NCBI RefSeq assembly: GCF_000247815.1 | Contig: NC_021673.1 | Coordinates: forward strand, 42,052,592-42,116,591 | Reading direction: 5' to 3' | From: Ficedula albicollis | Taxonomy: Eukaryota > Chordata > Aves > Passeriformes > Muscicapidae | DNA length: 64,000 bases | Part shown: piece by piece, positions 1 through 13,188 of the stretch | How the letters are laid out: each line of letters opens with the position of its first letter | How positions within the stretch are numbered: position 1 is the first letter of the stretch | Notes under the pieces: model-generated | What the model saw: the letters and a program-made list of their open reading frames with translations, nothing else | Told to the model about the DNA's origin: nothing | Database searches by the model: none | Made by a program: the position numbers and the translations under genes

Positions 1-1897
1 CAGTCGTGCTTTGAATAGAATTGCACACAGACTCATCATCCATGTGCCTGTAAACCAAAGACGGATCCCACTCAGATGGGGGAAAAAAGATTAAAAATTA
101 TGCATTTAAGTGTAAGCAACTGCTACTATTTCTCATAATGTAATTTATCTGGAAGAGAGGTCCTTGCTTTTTCATCATTCATGTAGACATCTCTAATTTT
201 ATCTTCTGTGGCATCTAAGTGTTGGCTCATCTGTAGAGTTTTGAGATAAGCTGTTGAATTGACTTTAAAACAGAGCCTTGGTATTTTTGTGTAGAGGACA
301 CTCAATAATCCCCCCCAGTTTCTTTAATGATTTGATGCCATGCAATTGCCCTGAGACCATGCACAGCCTTAGTTATTCACAATACAACAGAATAGGTCTT
401 CCTTTTCTGTTTTCAGATAAAACCTCATCTTTTATAAACTTCTGTCACTCTGTTGGCTACAGGCAGTGATATTTAAGCAGCCATTCCTGCTAGAATTATA
501 TTTTTGCTGCAGTCTCTGTGAAGTGTTTGTGAAGGCCCCTGCTGTCATCCAAAAATGGTGGGCATGAGTTGCCTTTGTTTTTCTGTAAAGCTAGCACATT
601 TTCAAGAGCAATTCAAAAACATTGCTGTTCCTTTTTTTTCCTATTTTTCCATTCATTCTGTTAAAGTGAGGCTTTTTGCATATTTCTATACCTTTCTTCC
701 CTTTTCATGTATTCTTCCTTGTAATGCTTGGCTCTATCATGGTCTGTTTATTCCAGTATTTTTGAAGGAGTAGAGGGCCGATTTTTTACTTTTCCAACCT
801 TAGCATTGAAATCCTACTCTTTATGTAATTTTTGGGTGCATGGCAAAGTAGGATCTAGTATGACCTTCATAAAATCTCTGAGCAATGTATTACAACATTA
901 AAGATTAGTCTATCACTCAGTCCCTAATATGTAAGTTTGCTTCGTTGTCTACCCTCAGCTGAGAGCTCTGCAATTGAAAATTTCAGAAGGGTTTAGTGTT
1001 ATCTGTTTAATATTCTAGGATATTGTCTCAGATGATAATAAAAGATTTTTAAGCTGCAAGGGATAGATTTTTCCGTATGTCATAGCGCATTAGTGTTGGT
1101 ATCATCAACACATTTTGAAAAGAGCTAAGAAGTATGAGTAAGATCTTTCATTGTCTTGGGAAAAGATTATAATTTCACATTTTGTCTTTCCCTTGGATAA
1201 AGTGTCATCATAAATAGATGACAGTGGAAAATTCCCAGTGAATCCACTGTGCAGTTCTCTATCATGGAAACCACAGGTACAGTTGTGCCCTGAAGGCAGA
1301 GGCTAACTTCAAGCTGGTGCAAACCTCTGTGTCCTGACAGGAGCTCCAGGTGGTCGTGTGCTACAGGGCCTTTCTGCCTTCTTGCCCTTCAAGGAAATGG
1401 GACTTCCTGAGCATTTTTATTCCAAGGTCTTATCTTTGTTTTTCTAGCACATGAGTGCCTGTGCCACATCTGCTCCCTACCATCAGGTACCCAGTGAGGG
1501 GGGCAGTAGCCATTCAGCACAGTTACTACCCAAAAAAGTCTCTTTCAGACTCAGGGCTTGGAAGTTGCTGGAGGAGCAGCCAGTGCATCAGACTGGAGCT
1601 GCAAGGGGTATCTGTTCTTGTTCTGAGCTGCTGCTCTCCCCTTCTTCTGGGGAGAAAAAGGTAGGGGGTATCAACATCCTTACTTATGTATTGTTTCCAA
1701 AGTATTCCCTTCCTCCCTTTGGGCCCATCTACAGAAGAAGATGGTGAGAGCACAGAGTGAGGTTTTGTGGTACACAAACTATTCTGTCCAAGTTGTTTAG
1801 AGTGACTTGGTTACTCTCCACCACAGTAAAATGAACTCCTGCCTTTAAGAATCAGTCAGTCACTGCTTTTTTCTTAATGCTTTCTGCTTTGGAACCT

Positions 1898-2013
1898 ATA
1901 TTCAGCCCTGGTTTTGTCACAGTCAGGGTAAAATCCACTTTTTTAAAATTATTCCATATTCAGCCCTGGTTTTGTCACAGTCAGGGTCAAATCCACTTTT
2001 TAAAAATTATTCT
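1898..2013. repeat. 58-bp direct tandem duplication
   Basis: Two adjacent copies begin with atattcagccctggttttgt and include cacagtcaggg, then aaatccactttt. Equivalent bases are 58 nt apart (1901 and 1959). The copies differ at a few positions in the trailing T/A run. Confidence 0.9.
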
Positions 2014-2760
2014 TGCATTAAAGTGAGAAAGCTGGTAATGCTATCTGTTAGCTCCTAGTAAACTCCTTCATTTTGGGGCATATGTATTGTAACTTTCAGT
2101 GCATAAGAATAAAATGAAAGAAGGGCAATAAACTAAAAAAAAATCCATTTAGATTTTCCTTCTTTCTCAGACTAATGGCAAACCGATGTGGCTGAGCTAT
2201 GTTTTAGATTATCAATGGTTGGAGTTTTTACTGCTGCACCCAGCAGTTGTTATTAGAATGTGTGTTAGTTAGAACTGATTTAAATAAAAGGATTTTCACT
2301 AGGCAGTCTGAGAAAAAAGGTCTGAATATTTCAGAATATTTTAAAACTTCATAACAGATTGATAGCTTGTTAAAAATTAGCTATATTTTTACATTTACAC
2401 TGGAATATTTCATGCTTCTGCAGTAATCAGTGCTTTTAGAAATAGATTGTTTTAACTCGGGTATCAAGAAAGTCACACTACTACTTTGACGACACACTGG
2501 GCATCTTTACCCAAACCAAATATTTTTTGGTTGTATATATTTGTTGTATATATTTTCTACTGCTACTTTTTAACAAAGTCTGAGTAGAGTTTTACTGCTA
2601 CTGTTTAATATGGTGTGAGTAGAGCTGCAAATAGTGTTAGCATTATATATATATATAACCACTTTTTTTTTTAAATTAATGGCCATTCACAAAGATAGAA
2701 CAAATGTGTCTTTCCCTAACTGGGAAAAAGGAAAAAGGTATTATTTGAACACATACATGT

Positions 2761-3232
2761 GAATTAAATAAGCTAATGGTCATAATTGAAGCTTCTTTCC
2801 CCTCATGCACTATAATCCTGGATTGCACAAACTCTTCTGGATATGAATAACATACATGTGTTGGAGTGTAAGCAGGGAATCCCAAAATTCAGTTATTAAA
2901 ATATAAATGTCTATGTACAGGAATTATCATTATGCTGGTGGAAAGAAATCATTCCGTTTGCATGAGACATTTGTCCTGGTTTCCTTGTTTATACTGGAAT
3001 TAAATAAGCTAATGGTCATAATTGAAGCTTCTTTCCCCTCATGCACTATAATCCTGGATTGCACAAACTCTTCTGGATATGAATAACATACATGTGTTGG
3101 AGTGTAAGCAGGGAATCCCAAAATTCAGTTATTAAAATATAAATGTCTATGTACAGGAATTATCATTATGCTGGTGGAAAGAAATCATTCCGTTTGCATG
3201 AGACATTTGTCCTGGTTTCCTTGTTTATACTG
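2761..3232. repeat. 236-bp direct tandem duplication, copies apparently identical
   Basis: Copy 1 (2761-2996) and copy 2 (2997-3232) both run from gaattaaataagctaatggt to ccttgtttatactg with no difference that I could see. They abut directly, with no spacer and no target-site duplication, so this looks like a recent local duplication rather than transposition. Confidence 0.95.
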
Positions 3233-5928
3233 AAAACATGTTTGAAGAGGTTTTTTTGTCTCTCTAGTGTTAGTTCTAGCAGTGTCATACAGAGGAATTT
3301 GTGATGGTAATGTTCTGGTTTATCTAAATAAATACAAAGTAAAAACTAATAAAGAACATAATAAAATTATATCTAAAATAAATAGATTCCATACTAGATA
3401 TTAGAGTAATGCTTAAACAGCAACATGAAATAACCTTTTTTGAAAAGAACCAGAATTAATTATTTGTACAGCATAATTTCTAATAATTTTATCTCTGAAC
3501 TGTCAGTGCAAGCAAATTTTTCTCACTGGGAATAGCAAAGTCTCTGTGATCAATAATATTTGTTTCTGAGAATAGCAAAAATAGATTTTATAGCAGAAGC
3601 ATAGAGCTATTGTTTTGTGAAGCAGCTTTGGATAAAAGCTTTGCATTTGTTCTTTTCTCCTGAGACTACTAAAGAGAACACTGAAAAAGTAAAAGGGGTG
3701 ACCACAGAAGCAAGTAGGGTCACCCATTACCAGGGATTCATTTTATTTCCATTAGAGAGGAACTAGAAAGCATCTCACACTATTTGTACCTGATTTTCCA
3801 TTATAAATTACGGTACATGAGATCATTTAAAAATCGCTCAGCCTTTCAGATGAAGCCAACTCTGTTGCTGTTCCTTAATAATTGAACAGTAAGAAATACA
3901 AGATCTCCATTTCCATCCAACTAAAGTAACTTATGAGATGGGAGAGGAGAAAAAGGCATGTGAAGTACAGTCTTCCTAAATGCTCCCAGGGCAGTCTCAG
4001 AAGGGAATTTAAAGAGTGCTTTTGGATTCACATTTAGAGGTTTCCTCAGTGCGTTCCTCCCTGCAGATTGGGTCCTGGCACCCCACACAGCTGGTGCACC
4101 AACCACAGTCTGTTCAGGAGCATTGGTATGGAGTAGATGTACAGACATCAGGGTGTTACTCGTTTAAAAATGTGATACAACTCAGACCTCTCCTCTAGTT
4201 CACTGCCTCAGTGTATGCATTTTCAGCTTTAATGCTGAATGATGATGAGCATCACAGTAAGACAGCAAAACCTCACTGTGTAACTTTTTTTTCCACTGAA
4301 AACTAGCTCTGATGACAGGCTAGCCATTGTCTTCATTCTCTTTGCATGTTGCCAATGGGAAGGGCTTGCAGCTTTAAATTTAAAGACCAAACAAAAACAA
4401 AGTTTGTAAGATATATTCCAGCTTAATTGCCATCAAGTAATAGGCTAGGAGCCAATTTATTGAAGGCACTGAAAGTATTCTCATCAGCTTCACTGGATCT
4501 TAGGATCTTGGGTTGGACATTGCTTGATCTCTATTTCCTTGTCACTCAGCAAAAGTGTGGCAAATCATGCATGGTCTATAAATTTACAATGAAAGACACA
4601 AAAATGTTTTAAAATTATTTTTTAATATAGGAATATATTTTAAGTTCGGCTTTTTTTTCATTTTATTTGGAGGAATCAGCTCCTGCCCATCAATGAGCAT
4701 CTGATGTAGTAAGTCGATAACATAAAAGTGGTACAAGCAACCTTTCTGTTTTTTTCCTTTTTTTTCCTTTTAACTATATAAGTCAGAATTCCATAATTAG
4801 TATTTGCAAAATATATACAAAAACATAAAAAAAATACAATTTTTGTTGTTTTGTTTGGTTTGTTTTGAAAAACTTTTCACAGTTGCCTGCTCTTGTCAAT
4901 GGGAAGAAACTCTGGATAGAGGACCATTATATTATCATAAATCTTTATTCTACTGCTTATTTGCATAGTTTCCAGAAGAGCTACATATACTCTTCTTCCT
5001 TCAGTGTCTTGCTTAGTTACTCTGGCAAGATAGAAAAACAGGGAAGTTAAGGCACATATGTTCCACACATAAATTCTTCAGACAGTGGAAGGTGGGTGGG
5101 TTTCTTAAGCATTCACCTTTTAACAGTGATGATTGAGCAAGTCAGAGGCTTTCCTTATTTAACCTAAATTAATAGTTCAATACTTGTTTATTGTCTATCT
5201 CACAAATAATATGTGAAGTGGTTACAATGACTTGTAACAAATGTTCGTCTTCAAAACATGATACTGTCTCGCATCTTTTGTACATGGCTTTTCCAAGGAG
5301 GCACGAATCCAAGGGAGTTTATCAAAGTGTTTTTCAGAGGAGATATTAACCCAGCTGAATTCCATGTTTTGCAATTAGAATTGCACATTAAAGGGATGTG
5401 CCCTAAATTTCAGTTTGTAACAGATCCTATTTGAAAGTCATAGAAAAAAAACCCACTGGGTTTGAGCACAGGTGTGTGAAATGATTTCTGCAGACTGGTG
5501 CACATGTTTAGCTGGTTTGGTTGCACAGTCGTTCAGTGAAAGGACCAACTCTTTTGCTGGAAAGGCTCTTGGAGAAATTTTAAAACTGCAAAATTAATCA
5601 CTCCTTCCACTTCCTTTTCATCCAGTGGTTAAAGGTTGTGAAGAGCTGTGACAGCACTGGGTACAAAGGATGAGCTACAGCTGGAATTTTTCAGCATTAT
5701 GCTGGGGATCTCCAATAGGGCAGAACTTTGCTGTATCATCAAGTTTGAGGGAGCTGATTTCTCTGGCAAAACTCATGAGCCTGACTCTGCTTTTGCTTAT
5801 CCTCACCTCAAATTTAAATTTGGGTTCAGTAGAGAGGCTTTAGGTTCAGTGAGAATGTCTAATTTCTGTGAGCTCCAATTCAGGCCTTTTGTTTAAAATA
5901 AAGGCAGAATCCAATGTTAAAGTGCAGT

Positions 5929-5990
5929 GTATTTTATAATTATTTAATAGCTAATAAATGTATTTTGTAATTATTTAATAGCTAATATAA
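5929..5990. repeat. 31-bp direct tandem duplication
   Basis: Two copies of gtatttt(a/g)taattatttaatagctaat lie 31 nt apart (5929 and 5960), with one main substitution. Confidence 0.85.
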
Positions 5991-6507
5991 TGAAGTAGAA
6001 TGAATAGAATTTCAAATTCTGTTTTGGATTTTCTCACCATGCATTCATTCTCTCCAAAGGAGACCAGCACTAGAAATGCTGCTGCTGTTTGAGAAATGGA
6101 GTTTGGCAAAATAAAAACAGACCATCATATTGCAACATTTCAGCATGATTTTAATACTGTATCTCAGTTTTGCTATTTTGATTGATTTAACTTTCCATAC
6201 CATATTGGATCATCTGTTTCTATAACCTTTACCACAGTTCCTCCTTATCAGCAGATTGGAATGGAGCACTTTAATAGGCCTGAATCAGGCACTCCCAGTC
6301 CACCTTTCCATTGGAAATTTTAAAAGGAAAATAGTTACCAAAAAAAACCCAAAAAAGCCCAGACTAAAATGAATGTGGCAGTTTCTTATAGACAGGTGAC
6401 TTCAGTTTCTGCTCTGCTGTAACAAATATTTATGGACATTTCAGCAACAATATGATAAAGCAGAAGTTTTCCATATAGTAGCTTGAGTGTTTAGATTGAT
6501 TGCAACA

Positions 6508-6651
6508 AGATCTGCTCCACACTTCCAAGCTGGCACACTGTTTCTCCAACATACACACACATATGGTTACCTGTTCCAAAGATCTGCTCCACACTTCCAA
6601 GCTGGCACACAGTTTCTCCAACATACACACACATATAGTTACCTGTTCCCC
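6508..6651. repeat. 72-bp direct tandem duplication
   Basis: Copies at 6508-6579 and 6580-6651 share agatctgctccacacttcca, then agctggcacac, and a short CA run. They differ at about three positions near the middle and the end. Confidence 0.93.
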
Positions 6652-7094
6652 CAGCTCTGAGTAATTTCTGTTTCACAGGATGGAAGTCCTAACTTTGTGC
6701 TTGACACATTATTTCTCTCTGAGATTTATTTTTCTTTTCTAACATGTTCTTGCTCTCTAGAGATAATTGTTATACAAAAAGATGAAAGGATTGCTTCCCA
6801 TTTCTTAAGACAAAGACCTGAACAAGAGATAATTACTTAAGCTGTGATACAATTTATCAAAAGTAAATTAGTTTCTTTTTCTTGTTTACCCAAATAGATA
6901 TTTGCTCTGTATTTTTTCACTTTGGTGTCCTTTTTTATTAGGTGTTCCTCCAATTTCTATAATTATGTTGTATGGGTGATGTGTTATTACAGAAAATTAA
7001 AAGCAATGGTAACTCACTGTTATGCTTTCATAATCATCTGTACAAATCCAATTAATATCACGTAGTTAAGTTTAGCAAAAATACTGGATAAATC

Positions 7095-7485
7095 TGTTGG
7101 TCTGTTCAGCCTGGAGAAGATGAGACTGAGGAGAGACCTCATCACAGTCCACAACTTCCCCGTGATGGAATGTGGAGGGGCAGACACTGAGCTCTCCTCT
7201 GTAGTGACCAGTGACAGGACCTGAGGGAAGAGCCTGAAGCTGAGTCAGGGGAGGTTTAGGCTGGGTGCTAGGAAAAGTTTTTCACCCCAAGGGTGGTTGG
7301 GCACTGGAACAGGCTCCCCAGGGAAGTGGTCACAGCACCAAACCTGACAGAGCTCAAGAAGCATTTGAACAACACTCTCAGGGTCATGGTGGGACTCCTG
7401 AGGCTGTTCTGTGCAAGGCCAGGAGTTGGACTTTGATGATCCTAGTGGGTACCTTCCAAATCAGGATATTCTGTGATTCTGTGAC
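7095..7485 (+). mobile_element. CR1 LINE 3' end, sense orientation
   Basis: The stretch starts near tctgttcagcctggagaag and runs through the usual CR1 3' sequence: gaggagagacctcatcac, then gggcactggaacaggctcccc, then a GGACTTTGATGATC block. It ends in two copies of the octamer ATTCTGTG, the terminal repeat typical of CR1. It is a 5'-truncated copy of about 390 bp with substitutions that break any ORF2 reading. CR1 is the dominant LINE of birds. There is no poly-A tail, as expected for CR1. It is inserted in the sense orientation in an RBMS3 intron. Confidence 0.9.
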
Positions 7486-10400
7486 AGATGCTGTATATGG
7501 CTCAACCTCTGTTAAAAGCTAACTCTTATAAACATCAGAGTCTTTCCTGTGACATCACATCCTGTATCATGGACTTCTAAGACAAAATCTGTTACTCTGT
7601 CCTTTAACAACTCCATGCAGGACAGGATGAAGTGGTTTTTTGCCATGTTATTTGTGGTTTCCCTACTCAGCTAATGCTTTGTCCTTATATGTCCTTTTCT
7701 GTCACTTACCATCTTTTGTAATTCTTAATCTTCATTTCCCAAGAGCAGAATAGCTATGTTTTTGTTTTTTAATCTTCTTTGAAGTTTGAGTTTTGTTTTA
7801 TTTATGATTTGGGATGAAAAAGTATTCCATGGCAGGACTTTCCTAGAAGTCAGTGGACTTACTAGAGCAGAGTGACTCTGTTGATGGGGTCCTGGAACTT
7901 CTACATTTTCAAAGCTTACAACAGCAAAATTAATTTTGTAAATAAGCTCTGCAGGCTCTGTAAATACCATAGTCCTGCTAGGTACATCCATCTGAGCCCA
8001 GATATTGAATAAAAGCTTCAACTTGCTCTGTCCTGCCTTGCTCTACAGCTTCTGTGACAAAATGGCTTTCCTTACAAAATGGCTTTGATGTTACCATAAG
8101 ATTAAGCTTTTCTTAAAGACTACAGATGTTTGATCTGTAACAGACAAAGAGGTTGGTTCTCACATGGGTGTTTCAATCAGATGTTCTGTGTGAATTGCAC
8201 ACGAAAATGTTACCAAAATACTTAGAGTTTGGAAGGCAGTTAGGAATCAAATAGTTACCAGAGCTTGATCGGTATGAATGCTTGTTCTAAATGTGAACCC
8301 ATTTATTACTGTGCACAGTTTTTTATTGTGGGGGAAGAGGGGGATTTGCCAAGGCTGAAAAAAAAATAAATCCAATGTTCTCATTAAAACATACTTTGAA
8401 AAAGATCGTTAATTGTGCACTGACCATTCATTGTCATACCAATGACTTTCTAATTATTTTTCTTCCCATTTACAAAAAAAATAGAGGTGGCTAAAGACCC
8501 ACATGAATGTTCACAATGCTCATGGGTGTTTTCACTGAAAATGTTACTTTCATTGTTGCAAAAAATGAGAAGAGATTAAACTCTTCCTGGCATGCTGAAA
8601 AATACTCTGTCTTCAAAAATATTCATAGTAAAAGCAGCTAAAATGCATTTAAAATGTCCTGTCACTGCTTTTTGTATATGTAATTCTTGCTGCTGCTGGA
8701 CAGATGATGCCATATGACAGTGGACAGCAAGATTTTCTCAGTAACTCTTAAGACTTAACTCTTAAGTAAAAGTTTCAGAGCACCTGAAATAATGGAAAAG
8801 ACTCACCAAATGCAAATGACAGCTTTCATCTTCCTCTATGAAGCACATGCTCATGAATATATACATTTTTGCACATGAAGAGCTGAAGTGTATCTGCCTT
8901 CCGACGAATGAAAGAATACGGAAATTATGTATTCAGAATTAGTTAGAAGTTTGCTTTATTTTGTTGAATCCTCCAATTTAATTGAAATTCCCTTCCTGAG
9001 CTGGAACATTTCTTAGAGACTGCCAGATTCGAGAAGGGGGCACTGTTACCCCTTCTCCTTCCTTCGGAAGTTTTTGTGCTATTTAAGTCCCAGTGTTGCT
9101 TTTGGTGATACTAACAGCCTTTTGGCAGTTCTGTGCTGTTTGTCTGCACAATCTGTCCATCTAAAGTAGCAGAGCATGAGAAGCTGATCTCCTGAGGGAG
9201 CTCCAACAATATTGACAGGCTTGATTGACATAAAACCAGTCTCTCTCTTTCACCTCCACTGAACTCTTAGAGTAAATTCAGGGCCTGACTGAAGTGAGAT
9301 AGGGTTTTAGCCATTGACTTCCATGGGAACAGAATTTGAACACTAGCAGCTACTGCCCTCTCCTAAGGCAGCCCTGAATATCTTGGCAAATGCTGTTTAG
9401 AAGCATTATCAATTTGATCCCACTTCCTTCTCAAGACTCGATGCCAAGTTCAGGGCTATTTATGTCTTATTAACTAGAGAAGGCTTTGGATGGGAACTGC
9501 AGCAAGCATTTAAATCTCTGCCTTGAAAAATGGGTTAATGAACCTTGCTCAGGTTAAAGCAGTTATTTATTCTTGATATTTGTGTTTGTTGCTGTCAGGT
9601 AGAAGTCAATGAAAGAGCAGTGCCTTCTATCTTGAAGAGTTTATCAGGATGGAATAGCCTGAAATTTGTTTCAAGTGAATCAATTCCCGCTTTTTTTACA
9701 AGAAAATAGCAACAGTAGATTTTCCAGATATGTTTCAAAATACCACATATGCACAAAACTTAGAGGATGTCGAGAATCTTACAAAAAGATCTGCTTATCA
9801 CTTCAAAATGTGAACATCTACAGATATCCAAATTATATTTTCTATTAAGTCAGCAGCACAAAAGGTGAGAGAAGAGGCAGAGACACAGGCATTTATTTTC
9901 AGTCCATGTGTTCATACAGAGGAAAAAGAGAAAAGTAAAAATACAGTCCATAAATTGAAGACTGTCTACATGGGATGGAAAATAAGAGAAACAGAAAAGT
10001 TTAAAATATTCCCTTTTTTCTTCCTCCCCTTCTGAAGTATTTGGGGTGAAATATTCCACTTCTACTGCAACCAAAAATATTATCGGTATAATGTTGATAT
10101 TGTTTGACAAGTTCCTAAATACTTTCTTTTTTGAATTGATAACTATGGTACCTAATTGTGATCCTTTTTTGTGGCTGAAGTAAATTTATTATTTTTAAAG
10201 CACATTGGAAATTAAATGAAACCATTAAAAAAGAATTCTACTTAGAAATAATTATGCTCGTGTGGTGGAATGGGACGTGGCTTTTCTAGTATTTTCTGTT
10301 GCTCTGTCTTTGATGAGTAAGAATATGGTACTAATATTTGGGTGCATCTGATCTTGGAAAGCCTAGAGGACCTTTCTTACAAAGCATTTCTAGAGGGATG

Positions 10401-10524
10401 ATGTAAACCAAGATTTGTGTTCTTCTGTGTACTTAGAGCAACATCTTTGAACTCCCAAGACTGTTACATTCTACTTTCTGTCCTGAAAGAAGAGAGATTA
10501 TTAATTTGTATTAATTTGGTTATT

Positions 10525-10576
10525 TATATATATATATATATACACACAGAGAGAGAGAGAGCGAGAGAGAGAGAGA
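10525..10576. repeat. Compound (TA)n-(CA)n-(GA)n microsatellite
   Basis: A TA run passes through a short CA run into a GA run interrupted by one GC. Such tracts are usually length-polymorphic. Confidence 0.9.
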
Positions 10577-10623
10577 ATGGTTGGTTACCTGACTTGTTTG
10601 ATGCTACATGCCTGTGTTTAGGG

Positions 10624-10664
10624 GAAAAAAAAAAACAAAACAAAAAAACAACAACAAAAACCTT
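10624..10664. repeat. A-rich simple-sequence tract
   Basis: Runs of A are broken by single C residues, ending in repeated CAA units. No retrocopy was recognised upstream of it. Confidence 0.7.
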
Positions 10665-11529
10665 GAAAATCCTCAACCCAAACTCATCCTATATGGGCTC
10701 TGTCTTTCTGTCAGAACATTTGGTTTTGAAATTTTTACTTCTTTTCATGTTGGCCAACTCAGACTGATTTTATCCACAGAATTACCCTCAGTTTATCATA
10801 GAGGAATATAATCTCCCATGCAGAAGCTTGCCTGTGTAGAGCATTATCCTTTTCCACCTTCTTTCCAACCTCCTGAAAAGCCTATACAATATTTTTTCGC
10901 ATTTTTTTTCTAGATGGGGTCAGTAAAGTTATTTGGTAGTTCTGTTCGATCTCAATCAACTTTAGGAAGCCACTAATTAACAAATGCGAGGTTGTCAGAT
11001 GGTAATGCTGGGGAGGGTAATTCTGGAAATGGTAACAGCTTCCTATTTGTGGTTGGCTAATACAGAGAGGATGTGTAGATTTCCTAGCTTGTTAAACCAC
11101 ATCACAGTGCATGGGCTGATACCACATGTGTTCATTAGCAGATGATCAGGGCGTGTGCAAATATCCACTGTGCAGATGGTTTTTGCCTGGTCCTCCTGAC
11201 AGTATCGTATGTTGCTTGGTAGCTGTTCAGTGCTTAAAACAAAAAGCTTTTGAAGCTTCAGATGTGATGTTTAATAGGTCTTTCTCTAATGCTGGCTTAG
11301 CACCTGCTCCTCCCTCACAATCACATTGAAGTGAACTCTAAGCAACCACTCTGGAATCATGCAGCATCAGGCCATGGAGTAAAACCAATATAAGCAAAGG
11401 GCAATCAGCCCTGGAAAGTCTCTCCATCTGCAGAAAGAATCTCCATAGCCACCTGGATGCTTTTAAAGTTTCATTATTCTAAATTTAAAATGGTTGGCTG
11501 AGCATTGCTTCTAGAAAAATCTGATACAA

Positions 11530-11588
11530 TAATCAAAGTTGGAGGTGGGGAAGGACCTCTGGGGTCACACAGTCAAGCTTTCTGCCAA
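11530..11588 (-). mobile_element. Short CR1 3'-tail remnant
   Basis: The stretch ttggaggtggggaaggacct, followed by ctggggtcacacagtcaagc, resembles the antisense CR1 tail (GGAAAGGACCTCTGGAGATCACCTAGTCCAA). Only about 60 bp is convincing. Confidence 0.5.
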
Positions 11589-12378
11589 TAATGGATTGTT
11601 TCCTGCAGTTCAGTTTCTAGTGACCTTGGAAATTACTAGCCTGGTAAAATGGTAATGAAAAAAACAAAGCTGTTATAGCTTCAGAAGTAGCCACAGTGAC
11701 TCTGTCCCAATGCAGAATTGTGTTTTTGATGTGAGATTGTCTCTGTGCATTGATTCTTGGTTGCAGTTTTTAAGTGATCACAGTTTTAATCTACACTTTC
11801 TGACCCATTTTGAATTGACTATGATCAGGAGTTTGGTGGAGGTTAGCTTGTTTTAATACCACATGAACTTGTCCCTTAACCAAATCATAATTTTTATTGG
11901 AAATAAATAAGTCAACAACTTGATTAGCCCCCCTACTCAAAAATTTTCTTCATGTCTCTGCAGTTGTATTCTTTCAAACTTACTAGCCTCCCAGGAACAG
12001 GAAATGGGAAGAAAAAAAACAAAAAAAGAACAGATTTCTTAGCTTTTCCATGAAAACTCTTGGCTAATTAATTACAGACGTACCATGCCTGGGAACACAA
12101 AGATTCCTGAAAAGACTGAGATGTGACGCATGATTTTTAGATTTCTTTCAAACAGGCAGATATTGGTTTACTTCTCTGCTGATGCAGGCAGCAAAGCACA
12201 ACCCTAACATGCACCTAAGTGGGTAGAATTTGTTCCCCCCTTTTTAAGGATGAAGCAGGAGAGACAAACTCCCACCAGCAAAGTAATTAAAGTTTTGGTT
12301 AAAAAAAAATATTCTAGGAGGCTGGCAAAAGCTGAATAGATGGGAAAGAGATCCCAGGACACCAAGTTCCCTTCCTCT

Positions 12379-12480
12379 TGTGCTGGTTTGATGTGTGTTA
12401 ATTTCTTCTGTAGGGGGCTCTATTGTGGGTATGCAGGGCTGTGATTATCCTTTCTTCCTCGGACTCTGGCCCCCACTGAC
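12379..12480 (+). mobile_element. Possible ERVL-type LTR 5' remnant
   Basis: It begins TGTGCTGGTTTGATG and continues GTTAATTTCTTCTGTAG and GGGGCTCTATTGTGGG. This resembles the start of a common avian ERVL LTR (TGTGCTGGTTTTGG, then GTTAATTTTCTTCATAG, then TATGGGGCTATGTTTTGG), with an internal deletion. I cannot define a 3' end or a target duplication. No retroviral gene is visible nearby. Confidence 0.4.
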
Positions 12481-13081
12481 TATTGTATTCACACACTCCA
12501 GATCTCACTTGGAGAGGAACGGGGTTCTCCCAGCTGCCAACTTGCTTAAAAGAGGAGTTAAGAGGAAAAGAAAGCTGATTGGCCTGGGCTTGGCAAAAGC
12601 CTCCATTTTATTCTGCTTAGTCGGATTTTTAAAGGACTGGATTTTGAGAAACACCAAAATAGTGAGAACACTTATTGCTTAAACAGGTTCTTGCAAAGTT
12701 TTTTTACAATTAAAAACAGAAAGCTGCTTTAGTAAAGCAGTGTTTATCCTTGCACTAATGCTGGTCATGAATACATGTCTAACTTAGCTGGAACTAATGC
12801 CTGACTATACTGTTCCACTACAGCAACTTAACATTCTGCGTAGGCTGATTATTTTTTCAACAATATTTGCTAAATTCTTTTAAGGGCTGCCAGTATATAT
12901 TTTTTGAAGCTTAGTTAATAAGAACAGCTGCCAGTGGAGTCAAGGCTAAAAGAGGCAAAAAATATCTGCAGAAGGCAAGATTTTACTTCAAAAGATCAGT
13001 ATTACAAAGCACTACTGTTGCTGGTATAATCACTTTCTTTGGGGGGGATGCTAATACAGACTGGGTTTCTTGTCTTCACAG

Positions 13082-13188
13082 CCCCCACTGAGCCTTTGCT
13101 GTGCAAATTTGCTGATGGAGGGCAAAAGAAGCGCCAGAATCAAAGCAAATACACACAGAATGGAAGGCCGTGGCCCAGAGAAGGAGAG
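13082..13188 (+). CDS. RBMS3: RBMS3 internal coding exon: end of RRM2 and the basic linker
   Basis: This 107-nt exon is flanked by a cttcacag acceptor and a gtaagt donor. Its first two bases complete a codon begun in the preceding exon, which is outside the window; 35 full codons follow and it ends in phase 0. The reading starts [13 protein letters not shown] and continues with [18 protein letters not shown] is the last beta strand of RRM2 in the RBMS/MSSP family, and the Lys/Arg/Gln-rich run is the conserved basic linker after it. RBMS3 is a mainly cytoplasmic single-stranded nucleic-acid-binding protein that binds A/U-rich RNA and affects mRNA stability. RBMS1 and RBMS2 have very similar sequence here, so the paralogue call rests on the next three exons. 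There are no stops or frameshifts, so the exon looks functional. Confidence 0.95.

Larger units (their letters stand above)
1..13081 (+). other. RBMS3: RBMS3 intron (partial, 3' portion) upstream of the RRM2-end exon
   Basis: No coding exon is visible here. I looked for the preceding RBMS3 exon, which should encode the middle of RRM2, and did not see it, so this stretch is read as the 3' part of one large intron. It holds direct tandem duplications (near 1.9, 2.8-3.2, 5.9 and 6.5 kb), a CR1 3' end at about 7.1-7.5 kb, a TA/CA/GA microsatellite at 10.5 kb, an A-rich tract at 10.6 kb, a short CR1 tail remnant at 11.5 kb and a weak LTR remnant at 12.4 kb. The rest is AT-rich sequence in which I see nothing specific. 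Short open frames have no recognisable protein content. Confidence 0.8.
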
